A DNA stretch of 64,000 nt from Bacteroides caccae (GTDB lineage Bacteria > Bacteroidota > Bacteroidia > Bacteroidales > Bacteroidaceae): NCBI RefSeq assembly GCF_002222615.2, contig NZ_CP022412.2:2852001-2916000 (forward strand). Reading direction: 5' to 3'. This document shows positions 9,247-16,114 of the stretch, piece by piece (within the stretch, counting starts at the first letter, position 1; every line of letters begins with the position of its first letter). The notes under the pieces are model-generated. The model did no database searches. It was not told the origin of the DNA and saw only the letters and a list, made by a program, of their open reading frames with translations. The translations under genes were made by a program, and so were the position numbers.

Positions 9247-10448
9247 TTTGTTTTTTCTTTAATTAGGTACTCCAGATAACTTTCCCACTGTTTGATAATG
9301 GCGGGCAGTTTTATTGATTCGGCTATCTCTAATGATACTTTTCCCATTTGGATTAACCGTTCCGAGGGAAGTTCCGTTATTTTAGTCATGGCTTCCGCCA
9401 GTTCTTCTATGTTTCCGTTTGAAAACATGAAGTGGTTGTCTTTCTCCTTGAGGAGTTCTTTTACAAAGGGAAGGTCGGAGGCTATGACAGGGAGGCTGTG
9501 GCTCATGGCTTCTGCCAGGACGAGCCCGAATCCTTCCCACCGTGAACTCAGTATATATACGCTTGCCGAGGCATAATGTTTTTGTATTTGTCGGGTGAAG
9601 GGAGAAATTGTTACCCTGTTTTCCAGCTTGTGGTGGGCTATTTGTTTCAGTAATGCAGGTTTCTCAGGGCCTTCACCGACAATTTCCAGTGTCCATTCCT
9701 TGTTGTCACGTGCAAAGATAGCAAACGCTTCAATAAGGATGTCAAAACCTTTTGTCAGATGTGACATCCTTCCTACCGAGAGGAAACGTTTGTATGCCGG
9801 ACTTCCTTCTCCCTCCGGTGTCAACGAAAGGGGGTTGTATATGGCGATAGGAAAGAGGTTCAGCTCTCGTTCGTACAGTCCGCGGTCGTAATTGGTGAGC
9901 ACGATGATTCCGTCCAGTTTCGTCATTTCATGTCGGAACTGATTTTTCTGCTCATATAGATAGAACCCCGGAGTGTTAAAGAAAGCGTTAAAAGAGGTGT
10001 GCATCCAGCCTACTACCCGGCGGGCTTTCAGCCGGTGGCGGATACTGGCCAGTTGGAGTGACAGAAAAGCGTGCACTCCAACGATTATGTCGTAGTTCTC
10101 GTTGTTTAATTCACCGATGAGAACTTTCCGTTGTGTGTGTGGGAATGAGCTATATCCATACCATTGTGAGGTGATAGGGATTTGTGGTATGATTCTTTTT
10201 TTGTATAAATAACTGTATGTTTTGCAGGGCAAATATTCCCATTTTCCGATAGGGGGGAGGCTGATGTGGCGGAAACGAATATTCCTTTGTCCCAGTTCAT
10301 ACATATTGAGATCTTCTTGTTCCGGTTTGTCCAGGGTCAGTATTGTCACTTCGTGTTTGGCAGAGATTGCTCCGGCTATCACTGCCAAAATACGCTGTAC
10401 TCCTCCAACACTGAATATAGAGTCACAATAGAAGCATATCTTTATCAT
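9243..10448 (-). CDS. Glycosyltransferase family 4
   Basis: 401-aa GT4 enzyme. From ATG 10448 the protein opens directly with IKICFYCDSIFSVGGVQRIL, the first strand and glycine loop of the fold. A longer reading from 10487 adds 13 residues (MSPLLTVKNKKIQ) that look like leader sequence. The donor domain carries LSVGRMSHLTKGFDILIEAF and SSRWEGFGLVLAEAMSHSLP with the E(x7)E motif. The sequence is similar in style to the protein at 5434-6591, so one may have arisen from the other by duplication. It lies 53 bases downstream of the previous gene and overlaps the flippase gene. Confidence 0.87.
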   Translation of the reverse strand: MIKICFYCDSIFSVGGVQRILAVIAGAISAKHEVTILTLDKPEQEDLNMYELGQRNIRFRHISLPPIGKWEYLPCKTYSYLYKKRIIPQIPITSQWYGYSSFPHTQRKVLIGELNNENYDIIVGVHAFLSLQLASIRHRLKARRVVGWMHTSFNAFFNTPGFYLYEQKNQFRHEMTKLDGIIVLTNYDRGLYERELNLFPIAIYNPLSLTPEGEGSPAYKRFLSVGRMSHLTKGFDILIEAFAIFARDNKEWTLEIVGEGPEKPALLKQIAHHKLENRVTISPFTRQIQKHYASASVYILSSRWEGFGLVLAEAMSHSLPVIASDLPFVKELLKEKDNHFMFSNGNIEELAEAMTKITELPSERLIQMGKVSLEIAESIKLPAIIKQWESYLEYLIKEKTK

Positions 10449-10500
10449 TTGGATTTTTTTATTCTTTACTGTTAATAGTGGGCTCAACTCTTTGTCTCAA

Positions 10501-11628
10501 TTAGTTGAATTGATGCCTGTCTGCCAATTCTTCGTAGAGTTCGGCGTATTGTTTCCCAACTTTGTTTATACTCATGTTTCTTATCGCATACGCGTAGTTC
10601 GCTTCCCCTTTTCCCCGGGCAGACAGATGTCGTGCCTCTTTCAGTGCTCGGATTATGTCCTGTTTTTTATCGGAACGGAAAACCGGATTACCCGTATTTC
10701 TCAATAATTCGCCGATATTCCCGGAATCCGGCCCGATAACGACTTTATGAAAGAGGAAGGCAAGCGGGATATTGACTGAGTTGAGTTGTCCTTTTCGTTG
10801 AATGAATATGACATTTGAAGCGGCCATGTAGTAAGGCAGGTCGCAATTGTCGATTAGTTCGTCATTGGCACCGGCGCGTAGCTTCATCACGCGGTTGAGC
10901 AAGGACATGAGCAGGTAGTATCCGGTTTTTGAGGCCCACCGCTTGAGGAAATTTCCGCCGTAATGGTTGTGCCGTGAGAAAGGGTAGAGGCGGGGGGCTA
11001 ACAGTAACTTTTGTTTTTCGTTCCACGAACGGAAGGCTCCCAACACCATACGTATCTCTTCGCAGTTTCGGAATTCCCCGAAAGCAGTGACGATAAATGC
11101 TTCTTGTGGAAGTTGCAGGTATTGCCGTGCACGCTCTACGCTGATGTCCTCTTGGTAAGTATACTGATAGATGTGATGCAGGATGACGGCATTCCGGCTG
11201 TCGGGATGTTTGCCGACGAACTCCTCCAGACTGAAACGCCCCATGTGCACCACAACGTCACTTTGCGATTCGATGATGTCGTATGCCCGGCCGATAACTT
11301 CGTTGGCGTAATGGGGACGCACATTGTGGCGGGTATAGACAAAATGTGTCCCTCGCGAACGGAAGAACGCGATTCGTTCTTCCAGCCGGCGGACGATGCC
11401 GGGGTCGTCGCACATCCGGCCCACCACTTCTTCGGGCCATTGGAAATGGATGATGTCATAGGTCTTGTCCGACTCCCAGAATTCCTTTGTGGAACATCGC
11501 ACGTCAACACCTGTCATTCGGATAGCATCACACAATACAGGTACGAACAGATTGCCCGCATCTCCGTTTTCTCTAAAGACGATGAGCGCTGTTATCGACG
11601 AACCGCTTGTATCTTCACTGTCATTCAT
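10501..11628 (-). CDS. Probable GT-B glycosyltransferase, first gene of the second polysaccharide operon
   Basis: From ATG 11628 this is a 375-aa protein. It opens with an acidic tail and then TALIVFRENGDAGNLFVPVL, a Rossmann strand and loop. DIIHFQWPEEVVGR and THFVYTRHNVRPHY are the acceptor-domain strands common in capsule GT-B enzymes, and FVVTAFGEFR-like text (FIVTAFGEFRNCEEIRMVL) marks the donor domain. The frame is also open up to ATG 11706, adding 26 residues. I prefer 11628 because a TACCTTTG promoter box lies at 11667-11674, inside the longer version, and because the fold begins right after Met27. No close family assignment is possible by eye. Confidence 0.72.
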   Translation of the reverse strand: MNDSEDTSGSSITALIVFRENGDAGNLFVPVLCDAIRMTGVDVRCSTKEFWESDKTYDIIHFQWPEEVVGRMCDDPGIVRRLEERIAFFRSRGTHFVYTRHNVRPHYANEVIGRAYDIIESQSDVVVHMGRFSLEEFVGKHPDSRNAVILHHIYQYTYQEDISVERARQYLQLPQEAFIVTAFGEFRNCEEIRMVLGAFRSWNEKQKLLLAPRLYPFSRHNHYGGNFLKRWASKTGYYLLMSLLNRVMKLRAGANDELIDNCDLPYYMAASNVIFIQRKGQLNSVNIPLAFLFHKVVIGPDSGNIGELLRNTGNPVFRSDKKQDIIRALKEARHLSARGKGEANYAYAIRNMSINKVGKQYAELYEELADRHQFN

Positions 11629-11666
11629 GTTTTTCTCTTTTGATATTGATTCGCTTTGCTGTGCTA

Positions 11667-11674
11667 CAAAGGTA
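11667..11674 (-). promoter_or_regulatory. Internal -7 box restarting the polysaccharide locus
   Basis: Minus-strand TACCTTTG, an exact TAnnTTTG match, 38 bases upstream of ATG 11628. The plus-strand module at 12201-15004 separates this half from the main promoter at 22492, so a second promoter is expected about here. Confidence 0.6.
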
Positions 11675-11716
11675 TGAAAAGATATGATAACTCTCTCTTT
11701 TTTCATGCCAAAATTG

Positions 11717-12049
11717 CTATGAAGCGGACAATAAAAAAATGCTGAACGGTTCTGTTTCTTCTATCAGCTTGATAATTTCTTTCGTAAGAGGGATTTTTTT
11801 CTCTTTTATATATTGTCCAAAGAAGACACAGACTTGTGTGTATTTGAGGGCACTGATGATACAGGGATTCGGTTGGAACCAACGGTGGAAAGTAGATGTG
11901 TCGATATTAAGATGTACACATAAGTCCATGACGGTCAAATGGCACGTCTCAAGTAATTTCTTTATTAACAAAATTTTTTTGTTATAAATCTGATTTACTA
12001 TTTTGTTCTCTTCTTGCTCCGTTAGCGTGTAGTTACGTTTTTGTTTCAT
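11717..12049 (-). CDS. Small helix-turn-helix protein, unrecognised family
   Basis: 110 aa and basic. Residues 33-60 (LETCHLTVMDLCVHLNIDTSTFHRWF) read as a helix-turn-helix, with a recognition helix ending in the HRWF motif common to XRE- and transposase-type HTHs. The rest is helical with no known domain. The gene is divergent from the DUF4373 gene (152 bases between starts) and on the strand of the polysaccharide operon, 88 bases before ATG 11628. It could regulate either side; that is inference. It is not a NusG-like UpxY or an UpxZ, the usual Bacteroides capsule regulators. Confidence 0.65.
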   Translation of the reverse strand: MKQKRNYTLTEQEENKIVNQIYNKKILLIKKLLETCHLTVMDLCVHLNIDTSTFHRWFQPNPCIISALKYTQVCVFFGQYIKEKKIPLTKEIIKLIEETEPFSIFLLSAS

Positions 12050-12200
12050 TGTCTGTATAAATAATTAGAATTAATGGTGCAAAGTTCTGATAAAAAAAGA
12101 TATGTTGTGTTGCGTTTATGCGACATACGGAATAAAAAAAAATATTCACCTTTGCCTCCGTTTCTGTTAGAAGCTGAAATATAGGTAAATAACTACGATA

Positions 12201-13286
12201 ATGAAGAAAGATCAGTATTTTAATTTGGAGGTAAATTTGTTGAATGACGACAATATTGCCGGTATGATGTTGGAGTTGGGAGCGGCAAACGCTCTCGGAG
12301 TTTATGTGATGTTGCTGTTGCATTTGCGCACGAAGGACAATTACGAAGCGTCATGCAGACCGCTGCCGTTGAAGGCCTTGGCCAAACGCTATGATGTGGA
12401 TGTGGATTTGATAGGGAGGATACTCCGAGAGTTCGATCTTTTTGAGGTGGATGAGGAACGCCAAATGTTTCGCGCTCCTTATCTGGACAGGGTGATGAAA
12501 ACATTGGAGGAAAAATGGCGGATAAATGCCGAAAACGGCAAAAAAGGCGGTCGTCCGAGAAAGACTAAAAAACGCGCTGAAACGCCCGCCGGCAAAGGCG
12601 GAAAACCGAATGAAACCCAAGAGAAGAGAGGAGAAGAGAACAAGAGTATTGTTCCTGTTGTGAACAACAGCAGCAATACAGCGGGCGAGGTGCCGGGAGA
12701 TGCTGCTGTTGCTGCTGCTACGAGTGGGAAGGTGGCTGCTGAGGGTAAGAAAGTGGCTGCTGAGAGGTGCAAGGCATCTGTTGAAGGTCGAAAAGCGGTT
12801 GCTGCGAGTAAAAAGGCTGTTGGCGGGATGAAGATTGTTTCGGTGGACGAAGCCGGAGAGATTCCGTTGCAGCGAGTACTTCCGTGGGAGAAGTTGGTGG
12901 ATCAGCTTGCCGCTTCCCGGTCGTACATGGAGTTGGCAGGTCAGCACTCGGGACTGGGGAAGCTGTTTCTCGAGCATCAGCAGCAGGTTATCGAACTTTT
13001 CAAACAGCATATTCTGCTCTACGGAAAAGGAGGTGAATTGCTGTTTCTTGAGGATGTCCGACGTTATTTTTCCAACTATGTCGCACCGGGGTCTACTACC
13101 TGCCGGATGTTGCGTGAAACGTTATTGTCGGTACTTCAGAAGGCGGGAAGCACAGCCGACAATCGTTTTGAAACTCTTTCAAACGGTCGGAGGATGTACC
13201 TGGGACACCTTATCCCGGACGATGCACCGCTGCGTCCGGATGCAGCCGCAGTGTGGGACGATGTGCGGAAGAAGTGGGGACATTAA
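12201..13286 (+). CDS. DUF4373 (Lin1244/Lin1753-like) domain protein
   Basis: 361 aa. Residues 1-95 match the DUF4373/Lin1244 N-terminal domain, a winged-helix fold seen in phage replication organisers: it begins DQYFNLEVNLLNDDNI and contains LKALAKRYDVDVDLIGRIL. The middle (about 100-210) is low-complexity, rich in Lys and Ala, with repeated KVAAEG/KAVAAS words. The C-terminal part (about 225-361) is a second helical domain ending DAAAVWDDVRKKWGH. In Bacteroides such genes recur next to HU-like and amidase genes beside capsule loci, as here. Its role is unknown; a DNA-binding role is likely. A degenerate -7 box (CACCTTTG) lies near 12150. Confidence 0.8.
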   Translation: MKKDQYFNLEVNLLNDDNIAGMMLELGAANALGVYVMLLLHLRTKDNYEASCRPLPLKALAKRYDVDVDLIGRILREFDLFEVDEERQMFRAPYLDRVMKTLEEKWRINAENGKKGGRPRKTKKRAETPAGKGGKPNETQEKRGEENKSIVPVVNNSSNTAGEVPGDAAVAAATSGKVAAEGKKVAAERCKASVEGRKAVAASKKAVGGMKIVSVDEAGEIPLQRVLPWEKLVDQLAASRSYMELAGQHSGLGKLFLEHQQQVIELFKQHILLYGKGGELLFLEDVRRYFSNYVAPGSTTCRMLRETLLSVLQKAGSTADNRFETLSNGRRMYLGHLIPDDAPLRPDAAAVWDDVRKKWGH

Positions 13287-13336
13287 CCCCGGCTGTCAAC
13301 GGACGTGAGGAGGGGGATCACACCTGTTTAACTCAC

Positions 13337-13431
13337 GCTTTGCACTGGCTTTGCCCACGTTGCACATTGGCTTTGCCTACGCTTCGCGATAGCTTCGCCC
13401 ACGCTTCGTGATAGCTTCGCGATAGTCCTCC
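13337..13431. repeat. 11-bp phased tandem array
   Basis: Eight copies of a GCTTTGC/GCTTCGC heptamer start at 13337, 13348, 13359 (degenerate, GTTGC), 13370, 13381, 13392, 13403 and 13414, each exactly 11 bases after the last. A ninth, degenerate unit follows at 13425. Alternate units are more alike, so the array also reads as four 22-bp units. The four-base spacers differ (CACG, ACTG, ATAG types), and 11 is not a multiple of three, which argues against coding sequence. Confidence 0.85.
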
Positions 13432-13483
13432 GCTCACACTTTGCATCGTCCTCCGTCCCTACCTCTTTTGGATGCTTGCCTCC

Positions 13484-13654
13484 TAGTCGATAGTATTCCC
13501 ATTCCCCTCCTTCGGGGAAGGAGGGGTGGCTGAAAGCCGGGGTGGTAGGTGGATACACAATGCTGATAATAACCGACTTATGCATTCACCTACCACCTCC
13601 CCCTACGGGTACTCCTCCTTCCCGAAGGAGGAGAGTTGCAGATACTATCGACTA
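13484..13654. mobile_element. Complete MITE-like element with 13-bp terminal inverted repeats
   Basis: 171 bp bounded by TAGTCGATAGTAT at 13484-13496 and its perfect complement at 13642-13654. If the outer TA is taken as target duplication, the ends are GTCGATAGTAT flanked by TA, as in Tc1/mariner or IS630-type insertions. Inside is a second palindrome (GGTGGTAGGT pairing with ACCTACCACC) and two CCTCC/GGAGG hairpins. It encodes nothing. Two shorter relatives occur at 37895-37960 and 51424-51555. Confidence 0.8.
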
Positions 13655-13715
13655 TAAACTGTCTGGCTATTATTTTCCTAATTAACTTTGTTTCCAAATC
13701 TGATGAAGAGCTTTC

Positions 13716-13827
13716 AGTCTCTTTTATTTCCTATTTAATCTCTTTTATTCCCTCTCCAGTCTCTTTTAATCTCCTTTATTCTTTCTTAATCCGGTGTAAT
13801 CAGGTGTAACCCGGTGCAATCCGGCAA
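13716..13827. repeat. 10-bp phased repeat array upstream of the HU promoter
   Basis: AGTC/AATC-type tetramers begin at 13716, 13737, 13758, 13768, 13778, 13788, 13798, 13808 and 13818: two steps of 21 and then six of exactly 10. The first units continue as TCTCTTTT, the later ones as CCGGTGT. The array ends about 20 bases before the -7 box of the HU-like gene. A 10-bp pitch places every unit on the same face of the helix. Confidence 0.8.
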
Positions 13828-13845
13828 GTCGCCGGTGTCTTGCCG

Positions 13846-13853
13846 TATCTTTG
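13846..13853 (+). promoter_or_regulatory. -7 box for the HU-like gene
   Basis: TATCTTTG, exact consensus, 57 bases before ATG 13911. A purine-rich stretch (AGAAAGGGAGAA) follows in the leader. Confidence 0.7.
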
Positions 13854-13910
13854 TTTCACCAACAGAAAGGGAGAATGTCCTTCCTTTCGGAGAAAACAAA
13901 ATTTTAAATT

Positions 13911-14441
13911 ATGGCAACAGTAACTGTGGTGCGCTACAAGCGCAGAAAACGAATTGGAGATGAGAAGTCGCCAATGGTGTATGCTCTCAAACTCAAGTCC
14001 GGAGAGGCGAAAATCTATTCAATCGAGACGCTGGCGCGTGAAATCGAGTCAATCGGGTCGCTTTCGGTGGAAGACGTGTCGCACGTCATGAAATCTTTCG
14101 TCCGTGCGATGAAGAAGGTCTTGGTGGCAGGCGATAAGGTGAAAGTGGACGGGCTGGGGATTTTTTACACCACGCTGACCTGTCCCGGTGTGGAGCAGGA
14201 GAAGGACTGCACGGTGAAGAATATTTCTCGTGTCAATCTCCGTTTCAAGGTTGACAATTCGCTGCGCCTTGCCAACGACAGCACGGCGACTACGCGTGGA
14301 GGGGAGAATAATGTGTCGTTCGAGTTGTATACCGAGAAGAAGGCCGCTTCCGAAGGAGAAGGAGGTGGCTCCGGTTCCGAGGAGCCCGGCAAGGGAGAGG
14401 GCGGTTCCGGTGGCGGGGTGACTCCGGATCCGTCTATCTAG
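13911..14441 (+). CDS. HU/IHF-like DNA-binding protein, capsule-locus type
   Basis: 176 aa. Residues 1-125 form an HU-type fold of the Bacteroides variant: SIETLAREIESIGSLSVEDV is the helical dimerisation part, and KKVLVAGDKVKVDGLGIFYTT corresponds to the HU segment before the DNA-binding arms. The C-terminal 45 residues are a Gly/Ser/Glu tail (GGGSGSEEPGKGEGG), probably disordered. The family bends DNA and binds it with little sequence preference. It sits between the DUF4373 gene and the amidase gene, an arrangement common at Bacteroides polysaccharide loci. The helically phased array immediately upstream makes self-regulation plausible, which is inference. Confidence 0.85.
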   Translation: MATVTVVRYKRRKRIGDEKSPMVYALKLKSGEAKIYSIETLAREIESIGSLSVEDVSHVMKSFVRAMKKVLVAGDKVKVDGLGIFYTTLTCPGVEQEKDCTVKNISRVNLRFKVDNSLRLANDSTATTRGGENNVSFELYTEKKAASEGEGGGSGSEEPGKGEGGSGGGVTPDPSI

Positions 14442-14472
14442 TTGATAACTAATTTATAAAAAATGAGAAGCG

Positions 14473-14574
14473 ATGATTGACAAAATCTTAGATGTTGTAT
14501 TGGAAATCCTGTTTTTCTTTCGCAGAAAGAGAAAAGGTAGAAGAATGAAAGGACAGGTTGATGAGGAAGATTGA
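14473..14574 (+). CDS. 33-codon ORF between the HU-like and amidase genes
   Basis: A short frame from ATG 14473 to TGA 14574. It has a hydrophobic N-terminal half (MIDKILDVVLEILFFF) and then a cluster of Arg/Lys (RRKRKGRR) and an acidic end, so it could be a small single-span or membrane-surface protein. Its stop overlaps the amidase start (ATG 14561) by 14 bases, consistent with translational coupling. In Bacteroides a short peptide (the smalltalk family) often precedes this amidase, but this sequence does not clearly match it. Confidence 0.5.
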   Translation: MIDKILDVVLEILFFFRRKRKGRRMKGQVDEED

Positions 14575-15004
14575 CCTGATTGTGATCCACTGTTCCGCCA
14601 CCAGGGCGGACAGGGATTTCACGGAAGAAGATTTGGAGGTGTGCCACCGCCGCCGTGGTTTCAACGGTGTGGGGTATCATTTCTACATCCGTAAGAACGG
14701 GAGCATCAAGACGACGCGGGAGATTGAACGGATAGGTGCGCACGCCAAGGGACACAACCTGAATAGTATCGGTATTTGCTATGAGGGCGGCCTCGACTGC
14801 CACGGACGTCCTGCCGACACCCGCACTGAATGGCAGATTCATTCGATGAATGTACTCATCCTCACGCTGTTGCGCGACTATCCCGGTTGCCGCATCTGCG
14901 GACACCGGGACTTGAGCCCCGACCTGAACGGGAACGGGGAGATCGAGCCGGAGGAATGGGTGAAGGCTTGCCCGTGCTTCGACGTGACGAAGGAATGGAG
15001 GTAA
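14561..15004 (+). CDS. N-acetylmuramoyl-L-alanine amidase (T7 lysozyme/PGRP type)
   Basis: 147-aa amidase_2 domain with no signal peptide. IDLIVIHCSAT supplies the first zinc-ligand His, and GHRDLSPDLNGNGEIEPEEW holds the second His and the C-terminal motif ending VKACPCFD with the expected Cys. GVGYHFYIRKNGSI is the substrate-groove Tyr/His segment. The family cleaves the bond between MurNAc and L-Ala in peptidoglycan, as phage lysins do. The ATG at 14561 is chosen over the TTG one codon earlier. Its stop abuts the stop of the convergent GT4 gene at 15005. Without a visible export signal, its release to the periplasm is unexplained. Confidence 0.88.
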   Translation: MRKIDLIVIHCSATRADRDFTEEDLEVCHRRRGFNGVGYHFYIRKNGSIKTTREIERIGAHAKGHNLNSIGICYEGGLDCHGRPADTRTEWQIHSMNVLILTLLRDYPGCRICGHRDLSPDLNGNGEIEPEEWVKACPCFDVTKEWR

Positions 15005-16114
15005 TCATCGGAGAATGTCATAGTAGACTTCTGTAACCTGCTGTGATACTCGCCGGCTATTGAAACGTTCCTGAATGGTGGACATAGCTGTGACTCCGTA
15101 ATCTTCTTTCCATTCGGGATGATGAAGATAAGCCAAATAGCATTCTGCCAATTCTTCCGGTTTGCCGAAGTCTACTATTAACCCGCTTTGCTGGTGAGTG
15201 ATAACCTCTTTGGTACCGTCTGTCGGGGTTACTACCAACGCTTTTTTCATTGCCATAGCTTCGAGCAGGGCAATGGAAAGTCCCTCCCATAAGCTGGGTA
15301 AGCAAAAAACATCGATAGCGTGCAATACATCCGGTACGTCACTGCGAAAAGGTGAGGTCCGGATGTGTTTTTCCATTCCATACAGGCGAATTGCTTCTTT
15401 AGTCTCTTCTTCCATGTCACCCTGACCCACTAATAGCGCCTTTATTCTTTTGTCTTTCTGCCGTGCAAGAGCGATACTCTTTACGAAGTCCAAAGGAGCT
15501 TTCTGCAAGGTGATCCTGCCCACAAAGCCTATCACGAAATCCTCGTCGGTAAACCCGAACTCGTTGCGGAGATTGCTGAACTCCCGGTGGGGGTTGAACT
15601 TTGTCAGGTTAATGCCGTTTTCTATGACGATCGAATGTTTTAATCCGAAAGTTTTCTGCCCGGTAATCCGGTTACTTTCCGAGACACAGATTACTTCTTT
15701 GCTCAACTTGCATATTATTTTTTCACTCCATGCCCGGAGGCGTTTGATGAAAAACGACTGGTCTTGGTGAAAACTCCACCCGTGAACGGTATATACCATG
15801 GGGATGTGTAGCTTCCGGGCTATAAAAGCGACATTGGATGCGGCACGACTTCCGTGGGCATGGATCAGTTGTATGTTCTCTCTGAGAATCAGCTCTTTGA
15901 TCTGCCGGGTGATGCGTACGTCAAATGGGTGAGAGGTGTTGACAACGTGGCACTTGACTCCTCTTTGCGTGAGCGCGTCAATCATTTGTCCGCCTGTGAA
16001 TGATAGGACAATGGGATTGACACGGTTGTCGAATCCTGCTATGAGATCGAGGAGGTGAGACTCGCCACCACCTACCTGACCTTGTCTGATTACTTCTAAT
16101 ACGTTAATTGCCAT
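15005..16114 (-). CDS. Glycosyltransferase family 4
   Basis: 369 aa. The acceptor domain starts INVLEVIRQGQVGGGESHLL with the GGGE loop, and LIHAHGSRAASNVAFIAR follows. The donor domain has GFVGRITLQKAPLDFVKSI and LPSLWEGLSIALLEAMAMKK, the E(x7)E nucleotide-sugar motif. It is the last gene of the first polysaccharide operon: its ATG overlaps the upstream GT2 gene by 11 bases and its stop meets the stop of the plus-strand amidase gene with no base between. Confidence 0.9.
   Translation of the reverse strand: MAINVLEVIRQGQVGGGESHLLDLIAGFDNRVNPIVLSFTGGQMIDALTQRGVKCHVVNTSHPFDVRITRQIKELILRENIQLIHAHGSRAASNVAFIARKLHIPMVYTVHGWSFHQDQSFFIKRLRAWSEKIICKLSKEVICVSESNRITGQKTFGLKHSIVIENGINLTKFNPHREFSNLRNEFGFTDEDFVIGFVGRITLQKAPLDFVKSIALARQKDKRIKALLVGQGDMEEETKEAIRLYGMEKHIRTSPFRSDVPDVLHAIDVFCLPSLWEGLSIALLEAMAMKKALVVTPTDGTKEVITHQQSGLIVDFGKPEELAECYLAYLHHPEWKEDYGVTAMSTIQERFNSRRVSQQVTEVYYDILR

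Larger units (their letters stand above)
13287..13910. other. 624-base intergenic region packed with repeats
   Basis: The longest gene-free stretch in the window. It holds, in order, an 11-bp phased array (13337-13431), a complete MITE-like element (13484-13654), a 10/21-bp phased array (13716-13827) and the HU promoter. A reading frame on the minus strand at 13328-13585 runs through the arrays and the MITE and is not a gene. Confidence 0.85.

Noticed and set aside
11629..11706. 26-residue N-terminal extension of the GT-B protein
   Set aside because: It contains the promoter box at 11667 and no fold element; a later ATG fits better.
13328..13585. An 85-codon minus-strand frame
   Set aside because: It runs through the 11-bp array and into the MITE; no domain and no promoter.
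12201..15004. An intact prophage
   Set aside because: Only a replication-like protein, an HU-like protein and an amidase; no capsid, tail, terminase or integrase genes.
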